DNA of 12,143 nt from positions 1 to 12,143 of the forward strand of contig SKHC01000043.1 of assembly GCA_007117145.1 (NCBI GenBank), written 5' to 3'. This DNA comes from Candidatus Woesearchaeota archaeon (GTDB taxonomy: Archaea; Nanobdellota; Nanobdellia; Woesearchaeales; 21-14-0-10-32-9). The notes under the pieces were generated by a model. It was not told the origin of the DNA, ran no database searches, and saw nothing but the letters and a program-made list of their open reading frames with translations. Below, piece after piece: positions 1 to 4,940 of this stretch (within the stretch, counting starts at the first letter, position 1; every line of letters begins with the position of its first letter). The position numbers and the translations under genes were made by a program.

Positions 1-441
1 ACTATACCTGGGATACCTATGATATTTAACGGGTTTGAAAAAATTGAGTGGCAACAAGTAAACTTGTTTAGCTATAGTAGTATTGACTGGGAAAGCGATT
101 TAGACTTAAGAGAATACATAGGACAAATAAATAAAGTTAGAAACAAGATGAAGTCACTTCAAACTGGAGACTATCACTACATATATAACAACCAACCGTT
201 AGAAAAAAGCCAAGTATACGCATTTACAAGGCAACATGGAAGTGAGCTGTGCCTTGTATGTGTGAACATGGATATTAATCATAACGCACATACTACTTTG
301 CATTTAGACTCACGATTCGAAGGAGAATTCGTGTTAGAAGATCAAATCACAAAAGAAAGATATGAAAGGCAAGGCAAAGAATTATACATAGAGCTTGGAC
401 CTGCTGAAAGCCACATATTCAAAGTTATTAAACCCCGATGA
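1..441 (+). CDS. C-terminal part of a GH13-family (alpha-amylase-like) glucan enzyme, 5' end outside the window
   Basis: The reading frame is open to the window edge, so the first Met (position 19) is internal and not a start. The visible 146 residues open with [13 protein letters not shown], which resembles the last barrel strand of GH13 alpha-amylases and maltosyltransferases (family pattern PGxPxIYxGxE). A helical stretch with [14 protein letters not shown] follows, and then a beta-rich tail ending in HIFKVIKPR that fits the C-terminal beta-sandwich domain. The enzyme would act on alpha-1,4-glucans. The catalytic Asp/Glu/Asp residues lie upstream and are not visible, so hydrolase versus transferase (e.g. 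GlgE-like) cannot be decided. Its 3' end overlaps the convergent YjbQ-like gene by 14 nt. A glucan phosphorylase lies 10 kb away in the same window. Family confidence is good; exact activity is unknown. Confidence 0.75.
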   Translation, partial: TIPGIPMIFNGFEKIEWQQVNLFSYSSIDWESDLDLREYIGQINKVRNKMKSLQTGDYHYIYNNQPLEKSQVYAFTRQHGSELCLVCVNMDINHNAHTTLHLDSRFEGEFVLEDQITKERYERQGKELYIELGPAESHIFKVIKPR

Positions 442-841
442 TTTTGACTATGACTCTTTTATTTCTTTGACCATCAAACTCAGCATAATATATTTGCTCC
501 CACGTACCTAAATCTAACTTACCATTTGTAATTGGCATTGTAACTTGGTGCCCCATAAGCTGACGTTTAAGGTGAGCATCCGCGTTATCTTCCCCCGTCC
601 TGTGATGTTTGTAATCTGGTTTTGCAGGAGCTAACTCTTCAAGCCACTTTTGAAAATCCTCTATTAAACCATATTCAGCATCATTTACATATACTGCCGA
701 TGTTATATGCATAGGATTAACTAAGACTATTCCTTCTTTGACTTCAGATTCTTTAACTGCTGATTCAACTTTTTCTGTTATGTTTATGAATTCTTGTCTG
801 TTTGTCGTGTTAAACGTTAAATATTTCGTGTGTGCTTTCAT
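428..841 (-). CDS. YjbQ/UPF0047 family protein (secondary thiamine-phosphate synthase type)
   Basis: The 137-residue protein covers the whole UPF0047 fold. Near the middle are [13 protein letters not shown] (42-54) and [18 protein letters not shown] (77-94). The C-terminal signature [20 protein letters not shown] (107-126) matches the family hallmark of G-x-L-x-L-G-x-W-x-Q-I followed by EFDG-x-R. H45, H90 and H98 are the likely active-site or metal-binding histidines. The [13 protein letters not shown] variant is the one I associate with the plant/fungal-like branch rather than the short bacterial YjbQ form. Some family members complement thiamine-phosphate synthase weakly, but the physiological role is uncertain. 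The start is the ATG at 841, placed by a strong GGGGAGGGG Shine-Dalgarno 5 nt upstream. tRNA-Arg ends only 25 nt upstream on the same strand, so co-transcription is likely. Confidence 0.88.
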   Translation of the reverse strand: MKAHTKYLTFNTTNRQEFINITEKVESAVKESEVKEGIVLVNPMHITSAVYVNDAEYGLIEDFQKWLEELAPAKPDYKHHRTGEDNADAHLKRQLMGHQVTMPITNGKLDLGTWEQIYYAEFDGQRNKRVIVKIIGV

Positions 842-846
842 AATAA

Positions 847-855
847 CCCCTCCCC
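847..855 (-). promoter_or_regulatory. Strong Shine-Dalgarno of the YjbQ-like gene
   Basis: On the minus strand GGGGAGGGG is followed by 5 nt and then the ATG at 841. It sits between the tRNA-Arg 3' end and the gene, where there is no room for a separate archaeal TATA box outside the tRNA body. This supports translation from a message that begins with, or is processed from, the tRNA transcript. Confidence 0.7.
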
Positions 856-866
856 TTTTTATTTTA

Positions 867-940
867 TGAGCTTACCCGGATTTGAACCGGGGTCTACCGG
901 TCCGAAGCCGGTTGCACTATCCAGACTATGCTATAAGCCC
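867..940 (-). tRNA. tRNA-Arg, anticodon UCG
   Basis: The reverse complement folds as a complete class I tRNA of 74 nt. The acceptor arm is GGGCTTA/TAAGCTC with one G-U pair. The anticodon stem is ACCGG/CCGGT with loop CTTCGGA, giving anticodon TCG, which reads CGA and other CGN arginine codons. The T arm is CCCGG-TTCAAAT-CCGGG. There is no intron and no encoded CCA; the discriminator is A. A TATA-like element lies about 30 bp upstream of the 5' end. No T-run follows the 3' end; the next sequence is A-rich and leads straight into the YjbQ Shine-Dalgarno. Confidence 0.96.
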
Positions 941-966
941 TATAAAACTCTTGTAAATGATAGCAG

Positions 967-976
967 TATAAAAAAA
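967..976 (-). promoter_or_regulatory. TATA box of tRNA-Arg, overlapping a T7 run downstream of alba
   Basis: On the minus strand TTTTTTTATA is centred about 30 bp upstream of the tRNA 5' end. The same T7 run lies about 20 nt past the alba stop codon, so it could also serve as the U-rich terminator of the S17e-alba transcript. Confidence 0.5.
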
Positions 977-997
977 TTTTGAATTACTTTTTGAGAA

Positions 998-1276
998 TTA
1001 TAATCGAACTAACACGAGTTCTATCGTACTAACTCTTACATCTTTGCCTTCTTTGTTTTGAAACTCGTCACTATCAATGTTTATAGAATCGACTTTTATC
1101 TGATCTTTTAAAAAACGTTTAGTTGCAACTTCCACTATGTCTACAGCTCTAGAAATAAACTTCCCTCTCGCTTTCACGAAGACTGTGTCTGCATTTTTTG
1201 TTGAAAACTGAACCACTATGCTAGTTACATAGTTCATAAATGGCTTCTCTCCGACAAAAATTGCATTGTCTTCCAC
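998..1276 (-). CDS. albA: Alba family DNA/RNA-binding chromatin protein
   Basis: The 92-residue protein matches Alba end to end: IFVGEKPFMNYVTSIVVQF (6-24), VKARGKFISRAVDIVE (34-49), ATKRFL (51-56) and the C-terminal RVSTIELVLVRL. Alba is an abundant archaeal nucleic-acid-binding protein that forms dimers and coats DNA and RNA. F55 aligns with the dimer-dimer contact residue F60 of the Sulfolobus protein. The usual KKP lysine pair in the nucleic-acid-binding loop is E10-K11-P12 here, so the position of Sulfolobus K16 (the acetylated lysine) is Glu and K17 is kept as K11. The start is GTG at 1276, preceded by AAAGGT inside the end of S17e. The gene lies 6 nt behind S17e and is surely in the same operon. 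Confidence 0.95.
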   Translation of the reverse strand: MEDNAIFVGEKPFMNYVTSIVVQFSTKNADTVFVKARGKFISRAVDIVEVATKRFLKDQIKVDSINIDSDEFQNKEGKDVRVSTIELVLVRL

Positions 1277-1282
1277 GAATAT

Positions 1283-1471
1283 CTACCTTTCTGTCTTTTT
1301 AAGTCTTGTAACGTATCCAGCAATTATGTTTCTAAGCTTCTTTGAAGGTCCAGATAGTTTAGAAGAAACTAAAACTTTGTTCTCCTCGAATGTATCTTTA
1401 AACTCACCACCAAATTTTTGCTGAAGGTCTTGTGTAATCGCTTTAACTTGTTTAGTTTTTATTCTTCCCAT
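1283..1471 (-). CDS. rps17e: 30S ribosomal protein S17e
   Basis: The 62-residue protein has the archaeal/eukaryotic S17e pattern: MGRIKTKQVK at the N-terminus, FEENKVLV in the middle, and PSKKLRNIIAGYVTRLKK at the end. Length is normal for the archaeal protein. It is a small-subunit ribosomal component without a bacterial homologue, which is one of the clearest indications that the window is archaeal. The ATG at 1471 lies 27 bp downstream of a palindromic TTTATAAA box, so its transcript should be leaderless. alba follows after 6 nt, making a two-gene unit of ribosomal protein and chromatin protein. nucS is transcribed divergently from the neighbouring promoter. Confidence 0.96.
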   Translation of the reverse strand: MGRIKTKQVKAITQDLQQKFGGEFKDTFEENKVLVSSKLSGPSKKLRNIIAGYVTRLKKTER

Positions 1472-1494
1472 GACTACTTAGAAACTCTTAATAG

Positions 1495-1502
1495 TTTATA
1501 AA
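1495..1502 (-). promoter_or_regulatory. TATA box of the S17e-alba operon
   Basis: TTTATAAA is a perfect palindrome centred about 27 bp upstream of the S17e ATG. This spacing places transcription start at or next to the start codon, as in archaeal leaderless genes. No Shine-Dalgarno is visible before the ATG. Confidence 0.7.
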
Positions 1503-1526
1503 TGTTTTTTTCGCCTTATCAATAAA

Positions 1527-1535
1527 TTAATATAA
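1527..1535 (+). promoter_or_regulatory. TATA box of nucS
   Basis: TTAATATAA is centred about 28 bp upstream of the nucS ATG. The spacing predicts a leaderless transcript, and no convincing Shine-Dalgarno precedes the start. It is arranged divergently with the S17e promoter in an 87-bp intergenic region. Confidence 0.6.
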
Positions 1536-1558
1536 CACATAAATATTACTTTGAAGTT

Positions 1559-2302
1559 ATGGAGTTGATTGAATTTAAGCAAAAGTTCAGCAAAGCTGTT
1601 AACTCAAACCAAACGATTAGTTTCTTTTGCTTGTGCGAAATAATATATGATGGAAGGGCTAAAGCAAACCTAGAGCTTGGAGAACGTCTTATCGTAATAA
1701 AATCAGATAACACGATACTTATTCACCAACCAACAGGGAGTAACCCTATTAATTACATGAAAGCTGATAGTAGTGTAAAACTTTTAGAAGCTGACACTGG
1801 ATTAGTGTTGAAAAGTTATAATTCAAAACAAAAAGACTACTTAGATATCATAATTCATAAAGTCTGTGGTTTCCAATCAAAAAAACTTGAAGATGGGAAA
1901 AAGCTTGTGCTCACTGGAAGCGAGAAAGATATGTCTGATATGATTAGAAACGAGCCATGGCTAATTAGCGAACAATTCCAACCATTGAGCAGAGAAGAGC
2001 ACACAAAGTATGGATTTATTGATGTGTTTGGTCACGATGCGAATGGTAACTTTGTGATTATTGAATGTAAAAGGTATACTGCAGGTCTTGATGCTGTGCA
2101 ACAACTTAGAAGATACGTAGAGAAAATGAGCTCTTTAAAAGGAATTCCAAAAGATAACGTGAAAGGTTTAATTGCAGCACCTGATATTGCAAAGAACGCA
2201 CTGGTTATGCTTGAAGATTTTGGATTCGAATACAAACAGATAAATCCCCCTAAGAGATTAGAGAAATATAATAGTAAACAGAAAAGTGTGTTTGATTACT
2301 GA
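1559..2302 (+). CDS. nucS: Endonuclease NucS/EndoMS (mismatch-specific, RecB-like nuclease fold)
   Basis: The 247-residue protein has the two-domain NucS layout. The N-terminal DNA-binding/dimerisation half has GERLIVIKSDNTILIHQPTG (41-60). The C-terminal nuclease half has EKDMSDMIRNEPWLI (122-136), GFIDVFG (152-158), FVIIECKR (165-172) and QQLRRYVE (181-188). D155, E169 and K171 form the expected D-E-x-K metal-binding active site, and Q181/Y186 belong to the conserved QxxRY motif. Archaeal EndoMS cuts both strands at mismatched bases and is proposed to serve mismatch repair in organisms without MutS/MutL; the family also acts on flap and single-stranded DNA. The last residues, QKSVFDY, resemble a C-terminal PCNA-binding (PIP) motif, as known for archaeal NucS. 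The 3' end overlaps the convergent membrane gene by 7 nt. Confidence 0.95.
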   Translation: MELIEFKQKFSKAVNSNQTISFFCLCEIIYDGRAKANLELGERLIVIKSDNTILIHQPTGSNPINYMKADSSVKLLEADTGLVLKSYNSKQKDYLDIIIHKVCGFQSKKLEDGKKLVLTGSEKDMSDMIRNEPWLISEQFQPLSREEHTKYGFIDVFGHDANGNFVIIECKRYTAGLDAVQQLRRYVEKMSSLKGIPKDNVKGLIAAPDIAKNALVMLEDFGFEYKQINPPKRLEKYNSKQKSVFDY

Positions 2303-2802
2303 GGCAAACACATTTTACAAGGCTTTTTCTTAGCAGACTTTGCTTGTTTAGCACTTTCAAATATTTTGAAATCCTTCTTTTTTGACCTTTGAACTAAGCT
2401 ACAATCAGGTTTGTGAAATATCTTACCTGTTTTCAAAGCAATAACTTTGCTTGGTTTTGGCTCAATTTTTTTGGTGATTATTTTCACTTTAGACTTTCTT
2501 TTTTGAATACTGAAAGGAGTTAAAATCATTGTTAGCGCAAGCAATATTATTGCTAGCACATAATTAATTGATAGTAAACCTAATAGTCCATCAATTGTTA
2601 TTATAACAAGGTAAAAAAGTGAAACTAACGCAAAATATATGAGGTAAGAAGTTCTTATGTTAAATGTCGCAATAGAAACCATGATTATGGTTATTCCAAG
2701 AACACTGATGCTAACACCGAAAATATAACTTTCTAGTTGAAAGGCTATTGCCCCTATCAGTTGCAAGAAAAATCCTAAAAATAGTGTAAATGCATCTCTC
2801 AT
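2296..2802 (-). CDS. Membrane protein with C-terminal Ada-like metal-binding module
   Basis: The first about 97 residues form roughly four hydrophobic segments (about 5-21, 26-46, 52-72 and 77-97). A very basic linker (100-120) follows. The last about 45 residues contain H130, C134, C162 and C165 in the pattern FHKPDCSLVQR then PCKMCLP. That arrangement (histidine, single Cys, later CxxC) resembles the small Zn-binding modules related to the N-terminal domain of Ada methyltransferase. Such modules occur in proteins of varied function, so no enzymatic role is assigned. The basic linker suggests the metal domain is cytoplasmic. A TATA box 27 bp upstream of the ATG at 2802 predicts a leaderless message. 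Its end overlaps nucS by 7 nt. The membrane-plus-metal-site architecture is well supported; function is unknown. Confidence 0.75.
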   Translation of the reverse strand: MRDAFTLFLGFFLQLIGAIAFQLESYIFGVSISVLGITIIMVSIATFNIRTSYLIYFALVSLFYLVIITIDGLLGLLSINYVLAIILLALTMILTPFSIQKRKSKVKIITKKIEPKPSKVIALKTGKIFHKPDCSLVQRSKKKDFKIFESAKQAKSAKKKPCKMCLPQ

Positions 2803-2825
2803 AAAACATAGTTACTACAAAGTAG

Positions 2826-2833
2826 TATATAAA
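2826..2833 (-). promoter_or_regulatory. TATA box of the 2296-2802 membrane protein gene
   Basis: On the minus strand TTTATATA is centred about 27 bp upstream of the ATG at 2802, the spacing of a leaderless archaeal promoter. It lies just beyond the poly-U terminator of the DsbA-like gene. Confidence 0.65.
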
Positions 2834-2853
2834 TTTTGTTAAAATTAGTTTGG

Positions 2854-2877
2854 AAAAAAAAGAAAAAAAAGAAAAAA
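2854..2877 (-). terminator. U-rich terminator of the DsbA-like gene
   Basis: Reading the minus strand, the tract is T6-C-T8-C-T8, starting 7 nt after the stop codon at 2885. There is no stem-loop. Long U tracts of this kind are the typical intrinsic termination signal in archaea. Confidence 0.75.
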
Positions 2878-2884
2878 TATTAGC

Positions 2885-3628
2885 TTAGTTCAAAGCTTGA
2901 TTAATTGCTTGTTCAAAGACGTTGTATGGCTGAGCACCACTAACGATTTGACCATTAATCCAAAAGCCAGGTGTTCCCCTAATACCGTTGTTTATTGCTT
3001 CTTGCCTTTCAGCAGCAACATTTCCTTGATATCTACCTTCATTGAAACATTCAGTGAACGCAGCTTGATCTAAACCTACTTCTCCAGCCCAAGCAATTAA
3101 GTTAGAATCACTTGCCTGATTTGGTGCTTGGAAAATTCTGTCTTTATATTCAAAGAACATTCCTTGCTCATGTGCACACCATCCAGCTTCAGCAGCTCTT
3201 TGACCGCCAACAACTGGGAAATCTTTGTACACAAATTTTACAATACCTTCTTGAACATAGTTATCGACGATTTGATGATATGTGTCATCGTAGAATCTTT
3301 TACAGAAAGGACACGTAAAGTCGCTGTACTCCACGATTACAACTGGAGCATCTTCATCCCCTATGCTTCTAACCCCATCTAAGTTAACACCAGCATCACC
3401 TGACGGCGTTGGTTGCGTTGGCTGTTGTGGTTGTGTTGGTTGAGGTCCTGTTGTTGCACCATTGCCTGTTAAACTGAATGCGAGCATTACAATTAAGACA
3501 ACAGCTAAAACTCCAGAAACTATTTGCCACAAAGCAGTCTTTGTTATTGTAAAAGACTCATCTTTTGGCCTAGCCTTTGGCTGAGCACTTGTTGTTTTTT
3601 TCTTTTTTGTTTTTGACGATTTTGCCAT
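2885..3628 (-). CDS. Membrane-anchored DsbA-like thiol-disulfide oxidoreductase
   Basis: The 247-residue protein has a lysine-rich cytoplasmic N-terminus (1-30), one transmembrane anchor (about 33-53), a Pro/Gln/Thr-rich linker (57-78) and a DsbA/thioredoxin_4-like domain. The active site is C106-P-F-C109 in YSDFTCPFCKRFYDD, and the cis-Pro loop is GTPGFWING with P220. Two further cysteines, C151 and C194, could form a structural disulfide. The domain should face outside the cell and oxidise or isomerise disulfides of exported proteins. An upstream GTG at 3640 overlaps the Shine-Dalgarno GGAGGTG (3638-3644), so the ATG at 3628, with about 9 nt spacing, is preferred. A TATA-like element near 3680 predicts a leader of about 25 nt. 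It is followed directly by a U-rich terminator, so the gene is probably monocistronic. Confidence 0.9.
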   Translation of the reverse strand: MAKSSKTKKKKTTSAQPKARPKDESFTITKTALWQIVSGVLAVVLIVMLAFSLTGNGATTGPQPTQPQQPTQPTPSGDAGVNLDGVRSIGDEDAPVVIVEYSDFTCPFCKRFYDDTYHQIVDNYVQEGIVKFVYKDFPVVGGQRAAEAGWCAHEQGMFFEYKDRIFQAPNQASDSNLIAWAGEVGLDQAAFTECFNEGRYQGNVAAERQEAINNGIRGTPGFWINGQIVSGAQPYNVFEQAINQALN

Positions 3629-3637
3629 AAATACATA

Positions 3638-3644
3638 CACCTCC
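3638..3644 (-). promoter_or_regulatory. Shine-Dalgarno that decides the start of the DsbA-like gene
   Basis: GGAGGTG is followed by 9 nt and then the ATG at 3628. The in-frame GTG at 3640 lies inside this element and so cannot be its own start, which trims four residues from the longest reading frame. Confidence 0.75.
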
Positions 3645-3673
3645 GTGTAGATTTAAATTGAAAGGGATTTTTT

Positions 3674-3685
3674 ATTATATATTTA
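3674..3685 (-). promoter_or_regulatory. Probable TATA box of the DsbA-like gene
   Basis: On the minus strand TAAATATATAAT lies about 51 bp upstream of the ATG at 3628. This would give a transcript with a leader of about 25 nt that includes the Shine-Dalgarno, in contrast to the leaderless neighbours. Confidence 0.5.
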
Positions 3686-3750
3686 ACGATAGAAACTATA
3701 GTGTAAAAAGAGTATTTTAATGCTTTTTATTGTTCGCAGAGAACGAAAAT

Positions 3751-3791
3751 AGTTCATGAACTCAAATAAAGACTTATTTGCTTCGCAAATA
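3751..3791. repeat. Stack of three short inverted repeats at the 3' end of the membrane winged-helix gene
   Basis: Three perfect inverted repeats sit side by side: AGTTCATGAACT (3751-3762, a 12-bp palindrome), CAAATAA/TTATTTG (3763-3769 with 3774-3780, 4-nt loop) and TATTTGC/GCAAATA (3775-3781 with 3785-3791, 3-nt loop). The last two share bases, so they cannot form together. A fourth, weaker GTTC/GAAC pair lies at 3732-3744. The tract covers the stop codon at 3774. It may act as an RNA 3'-end structure or a protein-binding site; neither is shown. Confidence 0.5.
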
Positions 3792-4277
3792 GTGTATGTA
3801 GTTGTTTTTCGCTTTTTTTACCTTTTTCACTAAGTTTTTTGACTCTAAAGACTTTATGACATCGCTTATTTTTGATTTAGAAAGTCCTGTTTTGATTACA
3901 AGTGTTCTTTGACCAATGCCATCTTGCTCTTTAACCAGACGTAAAACTCTTGCCTCATATTCATCCAACACAGATATTATTATGCCAAATTCTTTTTGAC
4001 TTATCTCTTCATCTTTTTGTTTTTTTAACGCGTTTAAGATGTCTGCTTCCCCACTATAAAAGAATAATAAGTATAAACCAAGTGAGAGTAAAAAACCAAC
4101 TACTCCAAACGCGAAATGTGTAAGGGTTAAACTTGCTTCTATGTTGCTACAACCAATATTTTCATAGCAACCCAAAATCTCCCCTTCAGTTCTTAGCTCA
4201 CTTGAGACGTAAAACAAGATAAATCCAGTTACAATCCCAAGAAAGATAAACAAAAACCCAAGTTTTTTATTAATCAT
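3774..4277 (-). CDS. Membrane-anchored winged-helix transcription regulator candidate
   Basis: The 167-residue protein begins with two hydrophobic segments (about 6-25 and 52-73). They are separated by a loop with two cysteines (C37 and C43 in GCYENIGC). After a charged stretch (77-95) comes a C-terminal winged-helix domain (about 96-167): LDEYEARVLRLVKEQDGIG, then the helix-turn-helix TLVIKTGLSKSKISDVIKSLESKNLV, then a basic wing. The topology puts the winged helix in the cytoplasm and the cysteine loop outside. Membrane-bound winged-helix proteins of this kind are frequent in archaea, but few have known targets. The ATG at 4277 lies about 32 bp from a TATA-like box shared with the divergent tRNA-Ser promoter. 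The DsbA-like gene lies 145 bp downstream on the same strand. Confidence 0.78.
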   Translation of the reverse strand: MINKKLGFLFIFLGIVTGFILFYVSSELRTEGEILGCYENIGCSNIEASLTLTHFAFGVVGFLLSLGLYLLFFYSGEADILNALKKQKDEEISQKEFGIIISVLDEYEARVLRLVKEQDGIGQRTLVIKTGLSKSKISDVIKSLESKNLVKKVKKAKNNYIHYLRSK

Positions 4278-4303
4278 GATTTACATTAAGAATTTAGCAG
4301 TTA

Positions 4304-4312
4304 TTATAAATA
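4304..4312. promoter_or_regulatory. AT-rich divergent core promoter for tRNA-Ser and the membrane winged-helix gene
   Basis: TTATAAATA lies about 33 bp upstream of the tRNA-Ser mature 5' end. Read on the minus strand, the same segment gives TATTTATAA about 30 bp upstream of the ATG at 4277. Only 63 bp separate the two genes, so the elements overlap. Confidence 0.5.
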
Positions 4313-4340
4313 TTTTCATATTCTCAAAAAAAAGTGAATT

Positions 4341-4422
4341 GCTGTGATCGCATAACCTGGTATTGCGCTGGTCTCGAAAACCAGTCCCTTTGGGATTCCC
4401 GGTTCGAATCCGGGTCACAGCG
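4341..4422 (+). tRNA. tRNA-Ser, anticodon CGA
   Basis: This is a complete class II tRNA of 82 nt. The acceptor arm is GCTGTGA/TCACAGC with discriminator G, as expected for serine. The anticodon stem is CTGGT/ACCAG with loop CTCGAAA, giving anticodon CGA, which reads UCG. The long variable arm TCCC-TTT-GGGA is the serine hallmark. The T arm is CCCGG-TTCGAAT-CCGGG. No intron and no encoded CCA are present. The mature 3' end is only 3 nt from the stop codon of the convergent hydrolase gene. Confidence 0.96.
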
Positions 4423-4425
4423 TAC

Positions 4426-4899
4426 CTAATTAAAATAACCTTTTGAATCAGCCATACTATAAATCTCTTTTAAAGAATAATCGTGAGTGTCACCATCTAG
4501 TTTGACTAATTCCACGTTTGGATTTGAAACTTTTATTGCAGAAAACTTTCCAGATGGGTCGTTTTCATTTTGAATCACTAACGTTTTTACTTTTGTCTCA
4601 TTTAATAGTTTTAACAAATCAAAGCCCATGACTCTTGCAAACATTAAAGGTAGTCCACAAAGAACTCTAACTTTTACGTTTTCTGAAGTCATCGCATATA
4701 CAGCTCCAAGACTTTTACCTATGACTGCACTATCTTTTTTCAAAAATTCTTTTACTTGCTTTAAGTCTTCTTTGTAATTGAATTTCTCGTTCTTCCAATG
4801 ATTATATTTTACGAATTCGAAATCTGCAAACATCTTTTTTGCTTCATAATACCAGCTAACGTTTTTAGCACTTTTTCCAGGTAGTATAACTATTCCCAT
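4426..4899 (-). CDS. Small alpha/beta-hydrolase fold protein
   Basis: The 157-residue protein begins with a short strand, GIVILPGKSAKN. The nucleophile-elbow motif is AVIGKSLGAVYA, with S63 in G-K-S-L-G. A strand ending in NENDPSG supplies the likely acid D114, and GDTHDY supplies the likely histidine H139. Order and spacing match a minimal alpha/beta hydrolase of the dienelactone-hydrolase/TEX30-like type, without a lid domain. At 157 residues it is shorter than most relatives (about 200 or more), yet the complete S-D-H triad is present. The substrate cannot be predicted. A TATA box 27 bp upstream of the ATG at 4899 predicts a leaderless transcript. The gene stands alone between tRNA-Ser (convergent) and gatB (same strand, ending 41 bp upstream). 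Confidence 0.78.
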   Translation of the reverse strand: MGIVILPGKSAKNVSWYYEAKKMFADFEFVKYNHWKNEKFNYKEDLKQVKEFLKKDSAVIGKSLGAVYAMTSENVKVRVLCGLPLMFARVMGFDLLKLLNETKVKTLVIQNENDPSGKFSAIKVSNPNVELVKLDGDTHDYSLKEIYSMADSKGYFN

Positions 4900-4921
4900 G
4901 GTTTTAATGAATAAAGCTAGC

Positions 4922-4930
4922 TTATAAAAA
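4922..4930 (-). promoter_or_regulatory. TATA box of the alpha/beta-hydrolase gene
   Basis: On the minus strand TTTTTATAA is centred about 27 bp upstream of the ATG at 4899, immediately after the gatB stop. The gene therefore appears to have its own promoter rather than being part of the gatCAB operon. Confidence 0.6.
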
Positions 4931-4940
4931 TATTACTTTT

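Noticed and set aside
2854-2877. A8-G-A8-G-A6 tract as a microsatellite repeat
   Set aside because: Its position directly after the DsbA-like stop and its T-rich sense strand are better explained as an archaeal U-rich terminator.
3112-3382. Plus-strand open frames inside the DsbA-like gene
   Set aside because: They lie opposite a clear DsbA-like coding sequence with a CPFC motif, show no family features, and have no promoter or Shine-Dalgarno of their own.
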